Source: Pseudonocardiaceae bacterium | Lineage (GTDB): Bacteria > Actinomycetota > Actinomycetes > Mycobacteriales > Pseudonocardiaceae | Direction: 5' to 3' | DNA: 7,768 bases | NCBI GenBank assembly: GCA_025937115.1 | Contig: JAICSB010000141.1 | Span: 1-7,768 of the forward strand | Shown here: piece by piece, positions 1-5,457 of the stretch | Position numbering within the stretch: the first letter of the stretch is position 1 | Layout: the number at the start of each line of letters is the position of its first letter | The notes under the pieces: model-generated | Told to the model about the DNA's origin: nothing | Database searches by the model: none | What the model saw: only the letters and a program-made list of their open reading frames with translations | Position numbers and translations under genes: made by a program

Positions 1-137
1 GAAGCCGGCGGTGGCCCGGTTGGCGTGGTATTTCGGCGAAGGCGAAGGCCTCGGTCATGTAGCCGGCGTAGGAGCCGCATTCGGCGCGTTCCTTCGTGGT
101 GAGGTCGTCGTCGGCGATGACGTCGGAGATGCCGATC
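1..137 (-). pseudogene. Unrecognised coding fragment, frameshifted and truncated
   Basis: Read on the minus strand from about 137 down to 32, this stretch encodes RIGISDVIADDDLTTKERAE followed by CGSYAGYMTEAFAFAE, with G or C at nearly every third codon position, which is the mark of real actinobacterial coding sequence. Just past the GAA codon an extra base near position 31 shifts the frame. In the shifted frame the high third-position GC resumes and gives YHANRATAGF up to the window edge. I do not recognise the family. The upstream part of the gene is lost at about 137, where IS6-family sequence begins, so the insertion or a later deletion has beheaded it. It is most likely a dead fragment. 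The frameshift could be a sequencing error, but the loss of the 5' part would remain. Confidence 0.4.
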
Positions 138-263
138 CGGGCAATCAGCGCAGGACATGCATTCGTCCAAAACCTCCGCCGCGGTCACTACGAACTCGGC
201 ATCGAGGAACCCATGACACTGCGGGTGATGGCAGCTTTCACCGAGCTGACTCGAGCCATCTGA
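138..263 (+). pseudogene. IS6-family transposase, C-terminal remnant (copy 1)
   Basis: From 144 the frame reads ISAGHAFVQNLRRGHYELG and ends FTELTRAI before TGA at 261-263. It aligns with the C-terminal end of copy 2 (AFVQNLRHGHYELG, FTELTLAI) but differs in the stretch between, so the two come from related, non-identical elements. Similarity to copy 2 at the DNA level begins at about 138. Everything upstream is missing, including all three catalytic acidic residues of the DDE domain, so this cannot function. The family call rests on the characteristic C-terminus of actinobacterial IS6 transposases. Confidence 0.7.
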
Positions 264-312
264 TCGGGAAGACCACCAGAAACGCATCCAGGCTGCTGCT
301 ACCGCTACGCAC

Positions 313-326
313 AAAGCAACAGTGCC
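313..326 (+). repeat. Right terminal inverted repeat of IS6 copy 1
   Basis: The sequence AAAGCAACAGTGCC matches the reverse complement of the well-known IS26/IS6-type end (GGCACTGTTGCAAA) at 11 of 14 positions, including an unbroken 11-base run at the outer edge. It sits about 50 bp after the stop codon of the copy 1 transposase, the expected place for the right end of the element. Confidence 0.65.
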
Positions 327-743
327 TATCTGTATCGGGCGATCGACCAGGACAGCCAGGTCATCGATGTGCTGGTCTCCCAGAAGCGGGATCTGGTGGC
401 CACTCGCCGGTTCTTCATCCGCGCCCTTGAGTACGGCTCACGTCCGACCGAGGTGACCACCGATCAGGCTCCGGTGTATCCACGGGTGATCGAGGAGCTG
501 ATACCCGCCGCGCGCCATGTCACCGAGCAGTATGCGAATAACCGCATCGAGGCCGATCATGGGCTTTCTGAAGGCTCGGCTGCGGCCGATGCACGGTCTG
601 AAACGGCTGCGCGCGGCACGGGTGATCAGCGCGGGCACGCGTTCGTCCAGAACCTCCGACATGGCCACTACGAACTCGGCGTGGATATCGATCCACGGCA
701 TCGGCTCACAGCGATCTTCACCGAACTCACCCTGGCCATCTGA
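327..743 (+). pseudogene. IS6-family transposase, 5'-truncated with two frameshifts (copy 2)
   Basis: The product would be a DDE transposase that inserts by cointegrate formation. From 327 the frame reads YLYRAIDQ, then VIDVLVSQKRDL, then the second catalytic Asp in EVTTDQAPVYPRV, then the Glu in NNRIEADHG at about 541-563. An extra base in the run at 564-567 moves the conserved continuation LKARLRPMHGLKRLRAARV into the next frame. A missing base near 636 restores the original frame, which gives AFVQNLRHGHYELG and ends LTLAI with TGA at 741-743. The 69-75 bp between the two lesions is therefore read out of frame, which removes the conserved Lys/Arg region after the catalytic Glu. The N-terminal helix-turn-helix region and first catalytic Asp are lost upstream of 327. 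The gene is dead on both counts. Confidence 0.8.
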
Positions 744-781
744 TCGAAGCAGTCCGCCGGAGTCCTCGTCTGCTTCCCGCC

Positions 782-795
782 AACGCAACAGACCC
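782..795 (+). repeat. Probable degraded right terminal inverted repeat of IS6 copy 2
   Basis: AACGCAACAGACCC keeps the GCAACAG core of the IS6-type end and matches the IS26-type end at about 9 of 14 positions. It lies ~40 bp after the copy 2 stop, close to the spacing seen in copy 1, so it probably marks the right boundary of copy 2. Confidence 0.5.
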
Positions 796-948
796 GGTAG
801 CTGCGAACACGGGTGACAACGGCAGATGACGGCGTATCCAGCCACAGCGGCTCATAGCGCCAGTGCGGTCGTTCTGATCGTCCGCTGGGCGCACCGCAAC
901 GACGCATCGGCTGGAACCTTCACACCACTAGCCGGGCTTCGCGCCATC

Positions 949-973
949 CCAGCCAGGCATGCTCCCTGGCTGG
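949..973. repeat. 9-bp perfect stem, 7-nt loop
   Basis: CCAGCCAGG at 949-957 pairs perfectly with CCTGGCTGG at 965-973 around CATGCTC. No T-tract follows on either strand. It sits only 5 bp before the long palindrome at 979-1067, so the two could be parts of one structured element. Confidence 0.5.
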
Positions 974-978
974 CTTGC

Positions 979-1067
979 CCGGTGGCGCTGTCCGTGAACT
1001 CGACGCCGCCGACGTTTCTGTCCCCTCCACAGGTCGGTCGTGTCGAGTTCATGGACAGCGCCACCGG
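979..1067. repeat. Long inverted repeat, 26-bp arms, possible MITE-like or IS-end relic
   Basis: The arm at 979-1004 (core GGTGGCGCTGTCC, then TGAACTCGAC) is the reverse complement of 1042-1067 with one difference, at 994/1052, which is a G-U pair if the plus strand is transcribed. Weaker pairing continues inward (CCGAC at 1009-1013 with GTCGG at 1033-1037), so the ends resemble each other over roughly 33 bp around a short core. Arms of this length resemble insertion-sequence termini, and the layout fits a tiny non-autonomous element or an IS reduced to its ends. I see no convincing target duplication on the flanks. Confidence 0.6.
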
Positions 1068-1147
1068 CACACACGCGAACTATCACCCTGGAGTCGACCT
1101 AACCCTCACAGTTGACTCGAGATTGACGGCCGTGCCGCATAAGCCCT

Positions 1148-1579
1148 CTAACCGGCTAGCTGGGTGCTCTGCCCCCCACCCGTCCACCAGTCCAGTCGGA
1201 TGAAGGGCGGTTCGAGCACGACAATGTTGACTTTGGCCGCTCCGAGGTGGTATGCGAGTATCTGGTCTTTCGCGGTGAAGTCCTCGGGCATCTGGCCGAC
1301 CAGGAGACGGATCTTCACTCTCGTCACCGGCCCGATGATCACCGCGACCACCTCCGGAATGTGGACGACACGGCCGCAGGCGACGCTGTAGTCGGTCTGG
1401 ATGAGGCCACATCCAGCGAAGACGTCCTGCACGCGCCAGGCAAGCTCCTGCTTGTTGCGCTGGTGTGCGCGGACAAGCTGCAAGGCGCGGTGCCGCGCTA
1501 GCGGGCGCAGCAGCGAGGGGAGGGGACCATCCGGCGGGATCTCTTCGTAAGAACGCGGCCCGGGGTAGGAGGGGAACAT
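1148..1579 (-). CDS. Small protein resembling the N-terminal part of actinomycete FtsK/SpoIIIE-like transfer proteins
   Basis: This encodes 143 aa from ATG at 1577-1579. A GTG two codons upstream (1583-1585) is possible but would leave only 3 nt to the AAAGGGG ribosome site at 1589-1595, whereas the ATG has 9 nt. In order it shows a basic helical stretch (PLARHRALQLVRAHQRNKQE), AGCGLIQTD, a segment VVHIPEVVAVIIGPVTRVKI, the motif LLVGQMPEDF, and LGAAKVNIVVLEPPFIRLDW. This order (PxVV, GP, GQxPEDF, LG, PxxIRL) is one I associate with the region before the ATPase in FtsK/SpoIIIE-like transfer proteins of actinomycete integrative elements (AICEs). No Walker motifs follow, because TGGGQSTQLAG leads to a stop at 1148. 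It may be a stand-alone accessory protein or a truncated translocase. The family link comes from pattern memory. No membrane segment is obvious. Confidence 0.55.
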   Translation of the reverse strand: MFPSYPGPRSYEEIPPDGPLPSLLRPLARHRALQLVRAHQRNKQELAWRVQDVFAGCGLIQTDYSVACGRVVHIPEVVAVIIGPVTRVKIRLLVGQMPEDFTAKDQILAYHLGAAKVNIVVLEPPFIRLDWWTGGGQSTQLAG

Positions 1580-1588
1580 GATCACTGG

Positions 1589-1631
1589 CCCCTTTCTTTA
1601 TGGGTATACAGGTTCGCGGCCTGAAGGTCTA
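1589..1631 (-). promoter_or_regulatory. Candidate promoter and ribosome site for the FtsK-like gene
   Basis: On the minus strand TAGACC (1626-1631) and TATACC (1603-1608) are spaced by 17 nt, each matching 4 of 6 bases of the vegetative -35 and -10 consensus. AAAGGGG at 1589-1595 follows, 9 nt before the ATG at 1579. The ribosome site is convincing; the promoter is only a plausible match. If it is real, the leader is very short and the gene is transcribed apart from the sigma factor gene upstream. Confidence 0.4.
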
Positions 1632-1676
1632 ACGCCGACCTAAACGGTCGAGTGAATCGCAACGTGCGGAACCGAA

Positions 1677-1698
1677 TAGATTGCCAGCCGGTAATCTA
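1677..1698. terminator. Stem-loop between the sigma factor gene and the FtsK-like gene
   Basis: TAGATTGCC at 1677-1685 pairs with GGTAATCTA at 1690-1698 around AGCC, with one non-Watson-Crick position out of nine. It lies about 50 bp past the sigma factor stop and before the candidate promoter of the next gene. That position would suit a terminator or an operator. It has no T-run on the minus strand, which is common for actinobacterial terminators but weakens the call. Confidence 0.35.
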
Positions 1699-1748
1699 AC
1701 CGAGTACCCACGGAACGCTAGTGTCAGACTTTAATGTTCAGTTGTTTA

Positions 1749-2366
1749 TCAGCATATTCCGATTTCTCGCGAGTTGGTATTCTCATTATCACGCTGGTCC
1801 CAGTTTTTCCGAAGCTGCCGCAAGGCTCGCGCTCGAGTAGGTCCGATCCCGCCGAGCGGGATCCCGGTGATGCGGGCGACCTGGTCGTAAGAGCAGGGAT
1901 TGTCCGCGAATAGCGTCCGCAGCACAGCCCGTCGCCGCGGTGACAATTCGTCGACGAGTTTCCACAACATGCAGCTGGTGTGAGCATCGATGGTCCGCCG
2001 CTCCGGGTTTGCTGAAGGGTCGGCGACAGTTTCTTCCGCCATATCAATGAGGTTTGGTCCATGCCTGGTTTGGCGTAGAATGCGTAGACATTCGCGGCGG
2101 GCGGTGGTTACAAGCCACCCTCCCAACCGCTCGGGATCTCTCACTTGATGAGCACTTTCGGCCAGCCGCAGCCAGGTCGCCTGTATCGCGTCGAACGCGT
2201 CCGCCTCCTGGAGTCGGAATGACCGCACCGTCGCTGACACGAACCTGCCGTACCGGCGAAGGATCTCACCCCAGGCCACCGGATCGCCATCCCTGATCCC
2301 GGGTAGCAAGTTAGCCGCACCTTCTGTGGCGTTGGCGGGGATGCATTTGCTAGTGGCAGTTGTCAT
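1749..2366 (-). CDS. ECF-type RNA polymerase sigma factor, sigma-70 family
   Basis: This is a 205-aa sigma factor that would direct RNA polymerase to a small set of promoters. The region 2 signature is DAFDAIQATWLRL (residues ~57-69), followed by RLGGWLVTTARRECLRILR (~80-98), the usual actinobacterial pattern. Region 4 spans ~131-188, with LSPRRRAVLRTLF and the helix-turn-helix SYDQVARITGIPLGGIGPTR (~159-178). No region 1 or 3 is present, as expected for the ECF group. I chose ATG at 2364-2366 because AAGGGG lies 10 nt upstream (2377-2382) and homologous proteins start about 20 residues before region 2. The frame stays open to 2537, but those 57 codons look unlike coding sequence. No anti-sigma gene is adjacent. 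The C-terminal tail (DQRDNENTNSREIGIC) is AT-rich and poorly conserved in character. The family call is firm; its regulon is unknown. Confidence 0.9.
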   Translation of the reverse strand: MTTATSKCIPANATEGAANLLPGIRDGDPVAWGEILRRYGRFVSATVRSFRLQEADAFDAIQATWLRLAESAHQVRDPERLGGWLVTTARRECLRILRQTRHGPNLIDMAEETVADPSANPERRTIDAHTSCMLWKLVDELSPRRRAVLRTLFADNPCSYDQVARITGIPLGGIGPTRARALRQLRKNWDQRDNENTNSREIGIC

Positions 2367-2604
2367 CGAAATATGACCCCTTGATGCTTGTCGACGTGAC
2401 CATCCGAGCGACTTCTTAGAGGCGTCAAATACACCCAGTTGGCCGTCCCGCTTGACAAAGAATTGGTGGCGACTTGAGTCGGATAAGAATTCTGCCACCC
2501 ACGGTATCCGGGTTTCACCTCCGATTGAAAACAGCATCGTTGAGGTTTCCGGTCATCGCCATGGTGCTGCCCTCCGATAGCTGGGCTACTACCTGGGCTA
2601 AGTG
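2367..2604 (-). other. Upstream region of the sigma factor gene, no gene seen
   Basis: This stretch is visibly less GC-rich than the flanking regulator and transporter genes. The sigma factor frame stays open through it to 2537, but with mixed third-position bases and no recognisable domain, so I read it as leader and promoter region. AAGGGG at 2377-2382 is the likely ribosome site. I found no well-spaced -35/-10 pair. A short direct repeat CTGGGCTA occurs at 2581-2588 and 2593-2600. Confidence 0.45.
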
Positions 2605-2618
2605 TGATGGTGGTGCAG

Positions 2619-2656
2619 CGCGGTGAGCTGAGTAGTTAGCTACTCAGCTCACCGCG
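2619..2656. terminator. Perfect 17-bp stem-loop (hairpin 1), possible bidirectional terminator
   Basis: CGCGGTGAGCTGAGTAG at 2619-2635 pairs without mismatch with 2640-2656 around the 4-base loop TTAG. It lies about 60 bp downstream of the LAL stop and upstream of the sigma factor gene. No T-run follows on either strand, so it would be the T-less type of terminator common in actinobacteria. Its near-perfect symmetry also fits a protein-binding site. Confidence 0.55.
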
Positions 2657-2700
2657 GGTGCGAGTACTCAGATGCCATTGATGGCTGGCTGCAGCGAGGT

Positions 2701-2726
2701 GGGCTGAGTAGTTAGCTACTCAGCCC
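2701..2726. terminator. Perfect 11-bp stem-loop (hairpin 2) containing the LAL stop codon in its loop
   Basis: GGGCTGAGTAG at 2701-2711 pairs perfectly with CTACTCAGCCC at 2716-2726 around TTAG. On the minus strand the TAA stop of the LAL gene (2712-2714) falls in the loop, so one arm is coding (ending GLSS) and the other is 3' untranslated. It shares the 22-bp core with hairpin 1. It could end transcription or protect the 3' end of the message. Confidence 0.55.
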
Positions 2727-5447
2727 GGAGCCGGTGTGGGTACGCAGATCCTGTTGATGGTTGTGGACCAGCGTGGCGAGTTCGACGCGGTCGGTCGTGC
2801 CAAGCTTGACGCAGGCACGATAGAGGTGGTTTTCGACAGTGCGGACCGACACCACTAGCCGCTTGGCGATCTGGCGGTTGGACAGTCCCCCGGCGGCCAG
2901 GGTGACAACCTCGCGCTCACGGACAGTAAGTGGTAGCGGTGCAGTGATAGCGGCCAACGCGGGCGTGCGGGCGCCTTCGCAGGCCTGCGCCAGTCGGTAG
3001 GCGTCAGTGGCCGCGGCATGCGCGGAGCCGGGTCGACCCTGGCGACTGTATGCGGCAGCGGCTTGAGCCGCGGCATCAGCAGCCAACAGCAGCGCTCCCA
3101 TCGTCTCCAATCGGGCCGAGGCGGCATGCAGTGCGGCGCCATCGTCGGCGGCTAGGGCAGCGGCGTGCGCGGCCGCGGCACCGGCTCGGGGCCCGTCGAC
3201 CTGGGTGGCCAGCCGGGCGAGCCGATCGGCCACTGTACGGTCGCCGAAACAGACCGCGGTGTGCAGGGCGAACACCTCCACCGCGGGTTGGGGTTGCAAG
3301 GCGGCCACCTCAGCGGCTTGGCGCGCGAACGCGGCGGCTTCGCTGACACCGCCTTCCGCGGCGGCCATCCACGCCTGGGCGAGAAACACGTCCGGTTCTG
3401 TCAAGACATACACCGGATGGCGCGCCGCGGTCATCGCCTCGAAGGTCTGACGTCCCGACGTCGTTTCACCCGCCATCGCTAGAGCTCCGGTGAGTCCGAC
3501 CAACCCGAAGAACGACCACCCACCGGGATCTGCACCCTGAATGCCTGCGATGGCTTGGCGGTACCACCGTGCCGCTGTCCGGACCCGACCTCGGGAGATT
3601 GCCACCAACGCGCACATGAAGCTGGTCACGACATTGGCAGGTCCAGGGGTGTCCTCGCAGCGCTCCCGGTATTGCCACGCAGCCTGATCGGCCCGATCCA
3701 ACAGACCACCCAGGACCAACCCGCGTATCCAAAAGAAAACGACGACAGCCGCGTGGTGCAGCCCGAGCTGCAATGACTCGACGAGGGCATCGATTCGCCG
3801 CAAAATCACGTCAATCCCGTCGTGGCGGCCCAAGCCCCCACATGCCTCAAGGCTCCCTAGCCCCCCGCATGCCACGGCGAGACCCCAACTGGCCAGTTGC
3901 GTCGCGACTGAAGAGCAGTGCGGATGGGCGAGCACCTCGGCGGCCGTTTGTGCTGCCTGCACAGTTCGACCGAGAAAGGCGTCAACAAGCGAGCGAATTC
4001 CGGCTATCTCTAGGGCGGCGGCCTCGTCAGAAAGGGCGCCCTCGATGTCGTCGAGCACGGCCTCACCCTCAGCAGGCCGTCCGAGAGCCCACACCAAGCC
4101 GACTACCCGGTAGATCGCTGCCCGGGCTCGCTGCGCATCCGTGCGGGTCAAAGCGCCAAGCGTAACTAACTCCGTGTCGGCCTCAGCCCCCCGGCCGGAC
4201 CAGGCCAGTGCATTGACCAGCAGCAGCCGGGATTCGAATCCACCGCCTGCGGCCACCGCGGCCCGCGCGATGCGCTCGGCCAGGGTAAGATCACCCAGTT
4301 CATTGGCCCGGCGGGCGGCGGAAGTGAGCAACACCGAATCCGCCCTCAGATCAGAATCCAGCATCAATATCGCGCGACGCAGCGTGTCACCAGCCCGACG
4401 TCCACCGGTATCGGCCAACGCGCACGCGATGCGACCGCACAGCCCGCGAGCGTGCAGCACGCCCATCCGCCCCCGTTGCACCTCCCCATACAGTGGGTGG
4501 GCCAACCGGGCCTGCAACCGCCGCCCGTCGAGGTACACCTCAACAAGCCCACGTACCTCGACCTGCTCCACCGCAACCGAATCAGTCAGCGTCACCAACA
4601 GCGGTATGCCTAATGGTTCACCAAAAGCCAGCACATTGAGGACGTCTCGCTGCGCATCAGGGAGCTGACCGATCCGAGCCGACACCAATTCGGCCAGCCC
4701 CGGCGAGAGCGCTGGCTGTCCTAACCACCGCCACACGCCGGTAACCTGCCGCAACCGCCCAGCTTCCAGCTCACCATCAACGAGCTGTTGCAAATACAAC
4801 GCATTGCCCCGAGTAATAGACCACAACCGGCGTGCCGTGGCGTTATCCACCGGCCCACCCAGCCTGGCCTCCACCAAAGCTGCGGTCACGTTCCGGGACA
4901 GCGACTGAAGCTCCAACCGCGGTAGATGCCCGTCCTTCCACAATGCCGTCACCGCATCCGGCGCGGTCTCCCCGGTACGCAGCGTGAGCACCACCCTCGC
5001 CGCTCGGTGCACTACCAGCTGGTGGATCAGCACCGCAGAGAGCTCATCCAGTAAATTTGCGTTGTCCACACCGATCATCACACCCGACCGACCCGCACCT
5101 GCCAGCAGGGCCTGACTGGCCTGACCCACCAATCGAGCCGGATCGGGCCCGAGCATCCCGAGCGTGGCAGCGAACGCACCCAGTGGCAAAGCCCGCGCCG
5201 AGGCCGTCGCCACCGCCCACCGAACCAATGCACCGCGCTGCTCGGCCACCGCCAGCGCCTCCCGAGCCAGCCGGGTCTTTCCTACCCCAGCCGCCCCAGC
5301 CAGCACTACCCCCATCGGTCCGTCTCTACGACGGACCAACTCGCTGATGCGACTCAGTTCGTCGGCTCGCCCAGTCAGCGGCCACCCCCGCGGCACCCTA
5401 AGAGAGTAAGGACCCACCACAGAATTCCCGGGCACGGAACAGTTCAC
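2712..5447 (-). CDS. LuxR-family transcriptional regulator of the LAL type (ATPase plus C-terminal HTH)
   Basis: The 911-aa protein has the three-part build of LAL regulators: an N-terminal STAND-type ATPase, a long helical TPR-like middle and a LuxR DNA-binding domain. After PRGWPLTGRADEL comes Walker A GAAGVGKT (residues ~51-58) and a Walker B segment VMIGVDNANLLDE (~123-135). A GNALYLQQL-type motif then leads into the helical region. The C-terminal HTH starts at ~840 with LTVREREVVTLAAGGLSNRQ and has the recognition helix VRTVENHLYRACVKLG. I chose GTG at 5445-5447 because GGAG (5454-5457) lies 6 nt upstream; the frame is open to another GTG at 5532-5534 that lacks a ribosome site. One oddity is that Walker B reads VDNAN where VDDAH is usual. 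Another is a repeated ACGGLG motif in mid-protein. It is presumably a cytoplasmic, ligand-sensing activator; the ligand and targets are unknown. The divergent MFS gene is one possible target. Confidence 0.9.
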   Translation of the reverse strand: MNCSVPGNSVVGPYSLRVPRGWPLTGRADELSRISELVRRRDGPMGVVLAGAAGVGKTRLAREALAVAEQRGALVRWAVATASARALPLGAFAATLGMLGPDPARLVGQASQALLAGAGRSGVMIGVDNANLLDELSAVLIHQLVVHRAARVVLTLRTGETAPDAVTALWKDGHLPRLELQSLSRNVTAALVEARLGGPVDNATARRLWSITRGNALYLQQLVDGELEAGRLRQVTGVWRWLGQPALSPGLAELVSARIGQLPDAQRDVLNVLAFGEPLGIPLLVTLTDSVAVEQVEVRGLVEVYLDGRRLQARLAHPLYGEVQRGRMGVLHARGLCGRIACALADTGGRRAGDTLRRAILMLDSDLRADSVLLTSAARRANELGDLTLAERIARAAVAAGGGFESRLLLVNALAWSGRGAEADTELVTLGALTRTDAQRARAAIYRVVGLVWALGRPAEGEAVLDDIEGALSDEAAALEIAGIRSLVDAFLGRTVQAAQTAAEVLAHPHCSSVATQLASWGLAVACGGLGSLEACGGLGRHDGIDVILRRIDALVESLQLGLHHAAVVVFFWIRGLVLGGLLDRADQAAWQYRERCEDTPGPANVVTSFMCALVAISRGRVRTAARWYRQAIAGIQGADPGGWSFFGLVGLTGALAMAGETTSGRQTFEAMTAARHPVYVLTEPDVFLAQAWMAAAEGGVSEAAAFARQAAEVAALQPQPAVEVFALHTAVCFGDRTVADRLARLATQVDGPRAGAAAAHAAALAADDGAALHAASARLETMGALLLAADAAAQAAAAYSRQGRPGSAHAAATDAYRLAQACEGARTPALAAITAPLPLTVREREVVTLAAGGLSNRQIAKRLVVSVRTVENHLYRACVKLGTTDRVELATLVHNHQQDLRTHTGSGLSS

Positions 5448-5457
5448 AGAGAGCTCC
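5448..5457 (-). promoter_or_regulatory. Ribosome binding site deciding the LAL start
   Basis: On the minus strand GGAG (5454-5457), within GGTGGAG, lies 6 nt before GTG at 5447. The farther GTG at 5534 has no purine-rich site before it, and a GTG at 5457-5459 has only a distant GGGGG. This favours the start at 5447, 29 codons inside the longest open frame. Confidence 0.5.

Larger units (their letters stand above)
138..795 (+). mobile_element. Two nested or abutting IS6-family insertion sequence remnants
   Basis: Two different IS6-family copies lie in the same orientation. Copy 1 (138-326) keeps only the last ~40 transposase codons, about 50 bp of 3' flank and the terminal inverted repeat. 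Copy 2 (327-795) keeps most of the catalytic domain, the C-terminus and its own degraded terminal repeat. The terminal repeat of copy 1 ends at 326 and coding sequence from the middle of copy 2 starts at 327 with no gap. This is what one element inserted inside the other would leave. The left ends of both copies are missing. Neither copy can encode a working transposase. Confidence 0.75.
796..1147. other. Gene-free stretch with two inverted repeats
   Basis: No frame here shows the third-position GC bias of real genes or a motif I recognise. The stretch lies between the right end of the IS6 wreck and the stop codon of the minus-strand FtsK-like gene. It contains a 9-bp stem-loop at 949-973 and a long imperfect palindrome at 979-1067, described separately. 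A weaker inverted pair (1091-1098 with 1111-1118, 7 of 8 matched) lies just downstream of the FtsK-like gene and could help end its transcript, but it has no T-run. Confidence 0.5.
2605..2754. repeat. Degenerate ~75-bp tandem repeat covering the 3' end of the LAL gene
   Basis: Two units start with TGATGG at 2605 and 2679, and a third, partial start is at 2755 inside the LAL gene, giving steps of 74 and 76 bp. Each unit runs TGATGG, a GCAGCG-like segment, the palindrome GCTGAGTAG-TTAG-CTACTCAGC, a GGTG segment and CAGAT, before the next TGATGG. The flanking parts have diverged, while the 22-bp palindrome core is identical in both units (2627-2648 and 2703-2724). The right-hand unit includes the last codons and stop of the LAL gene, so the left-hand unit looks like a decayed duplicate of the gene's 3' end. 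Confidence 0.7.

Noticed and set aside
11..430. Plus-strand 139-codon open frame over the first IS6 remnant
   Set aside because: The genuine coding frames there are the minus-strand fragment (1-137) and a different plus frame of the IS6 transposase, so this is a shadow.
826..1203. Plus-strand 125-codon open frame across the long palindrome
   Set aside because: Its composition looks random, it has no ribosome site, and it overlaps an inverted repeat and the opposing FtsK-like gene.
2451..2480. Plus-strand TTGACA as a promoter -35
   Set aside because: No -10-like sequence lies 16-18 bp downstream and no plus-strand gene follows.
2367..2537. 57-residue N-terminal extension of the sigma factor
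   Set aside because: Less biased codon use, no domain and a weak ribosome site, whereas ATG at 2366 has a good AAGGGG site and fits the family length.
2605..2760. CRISPR array reading of the repeats
   Set aside because: Only two full units, with no unique spacers of constant length between conserved repeats, and no cas genes. The pattern is a degenerate tandem duplication.
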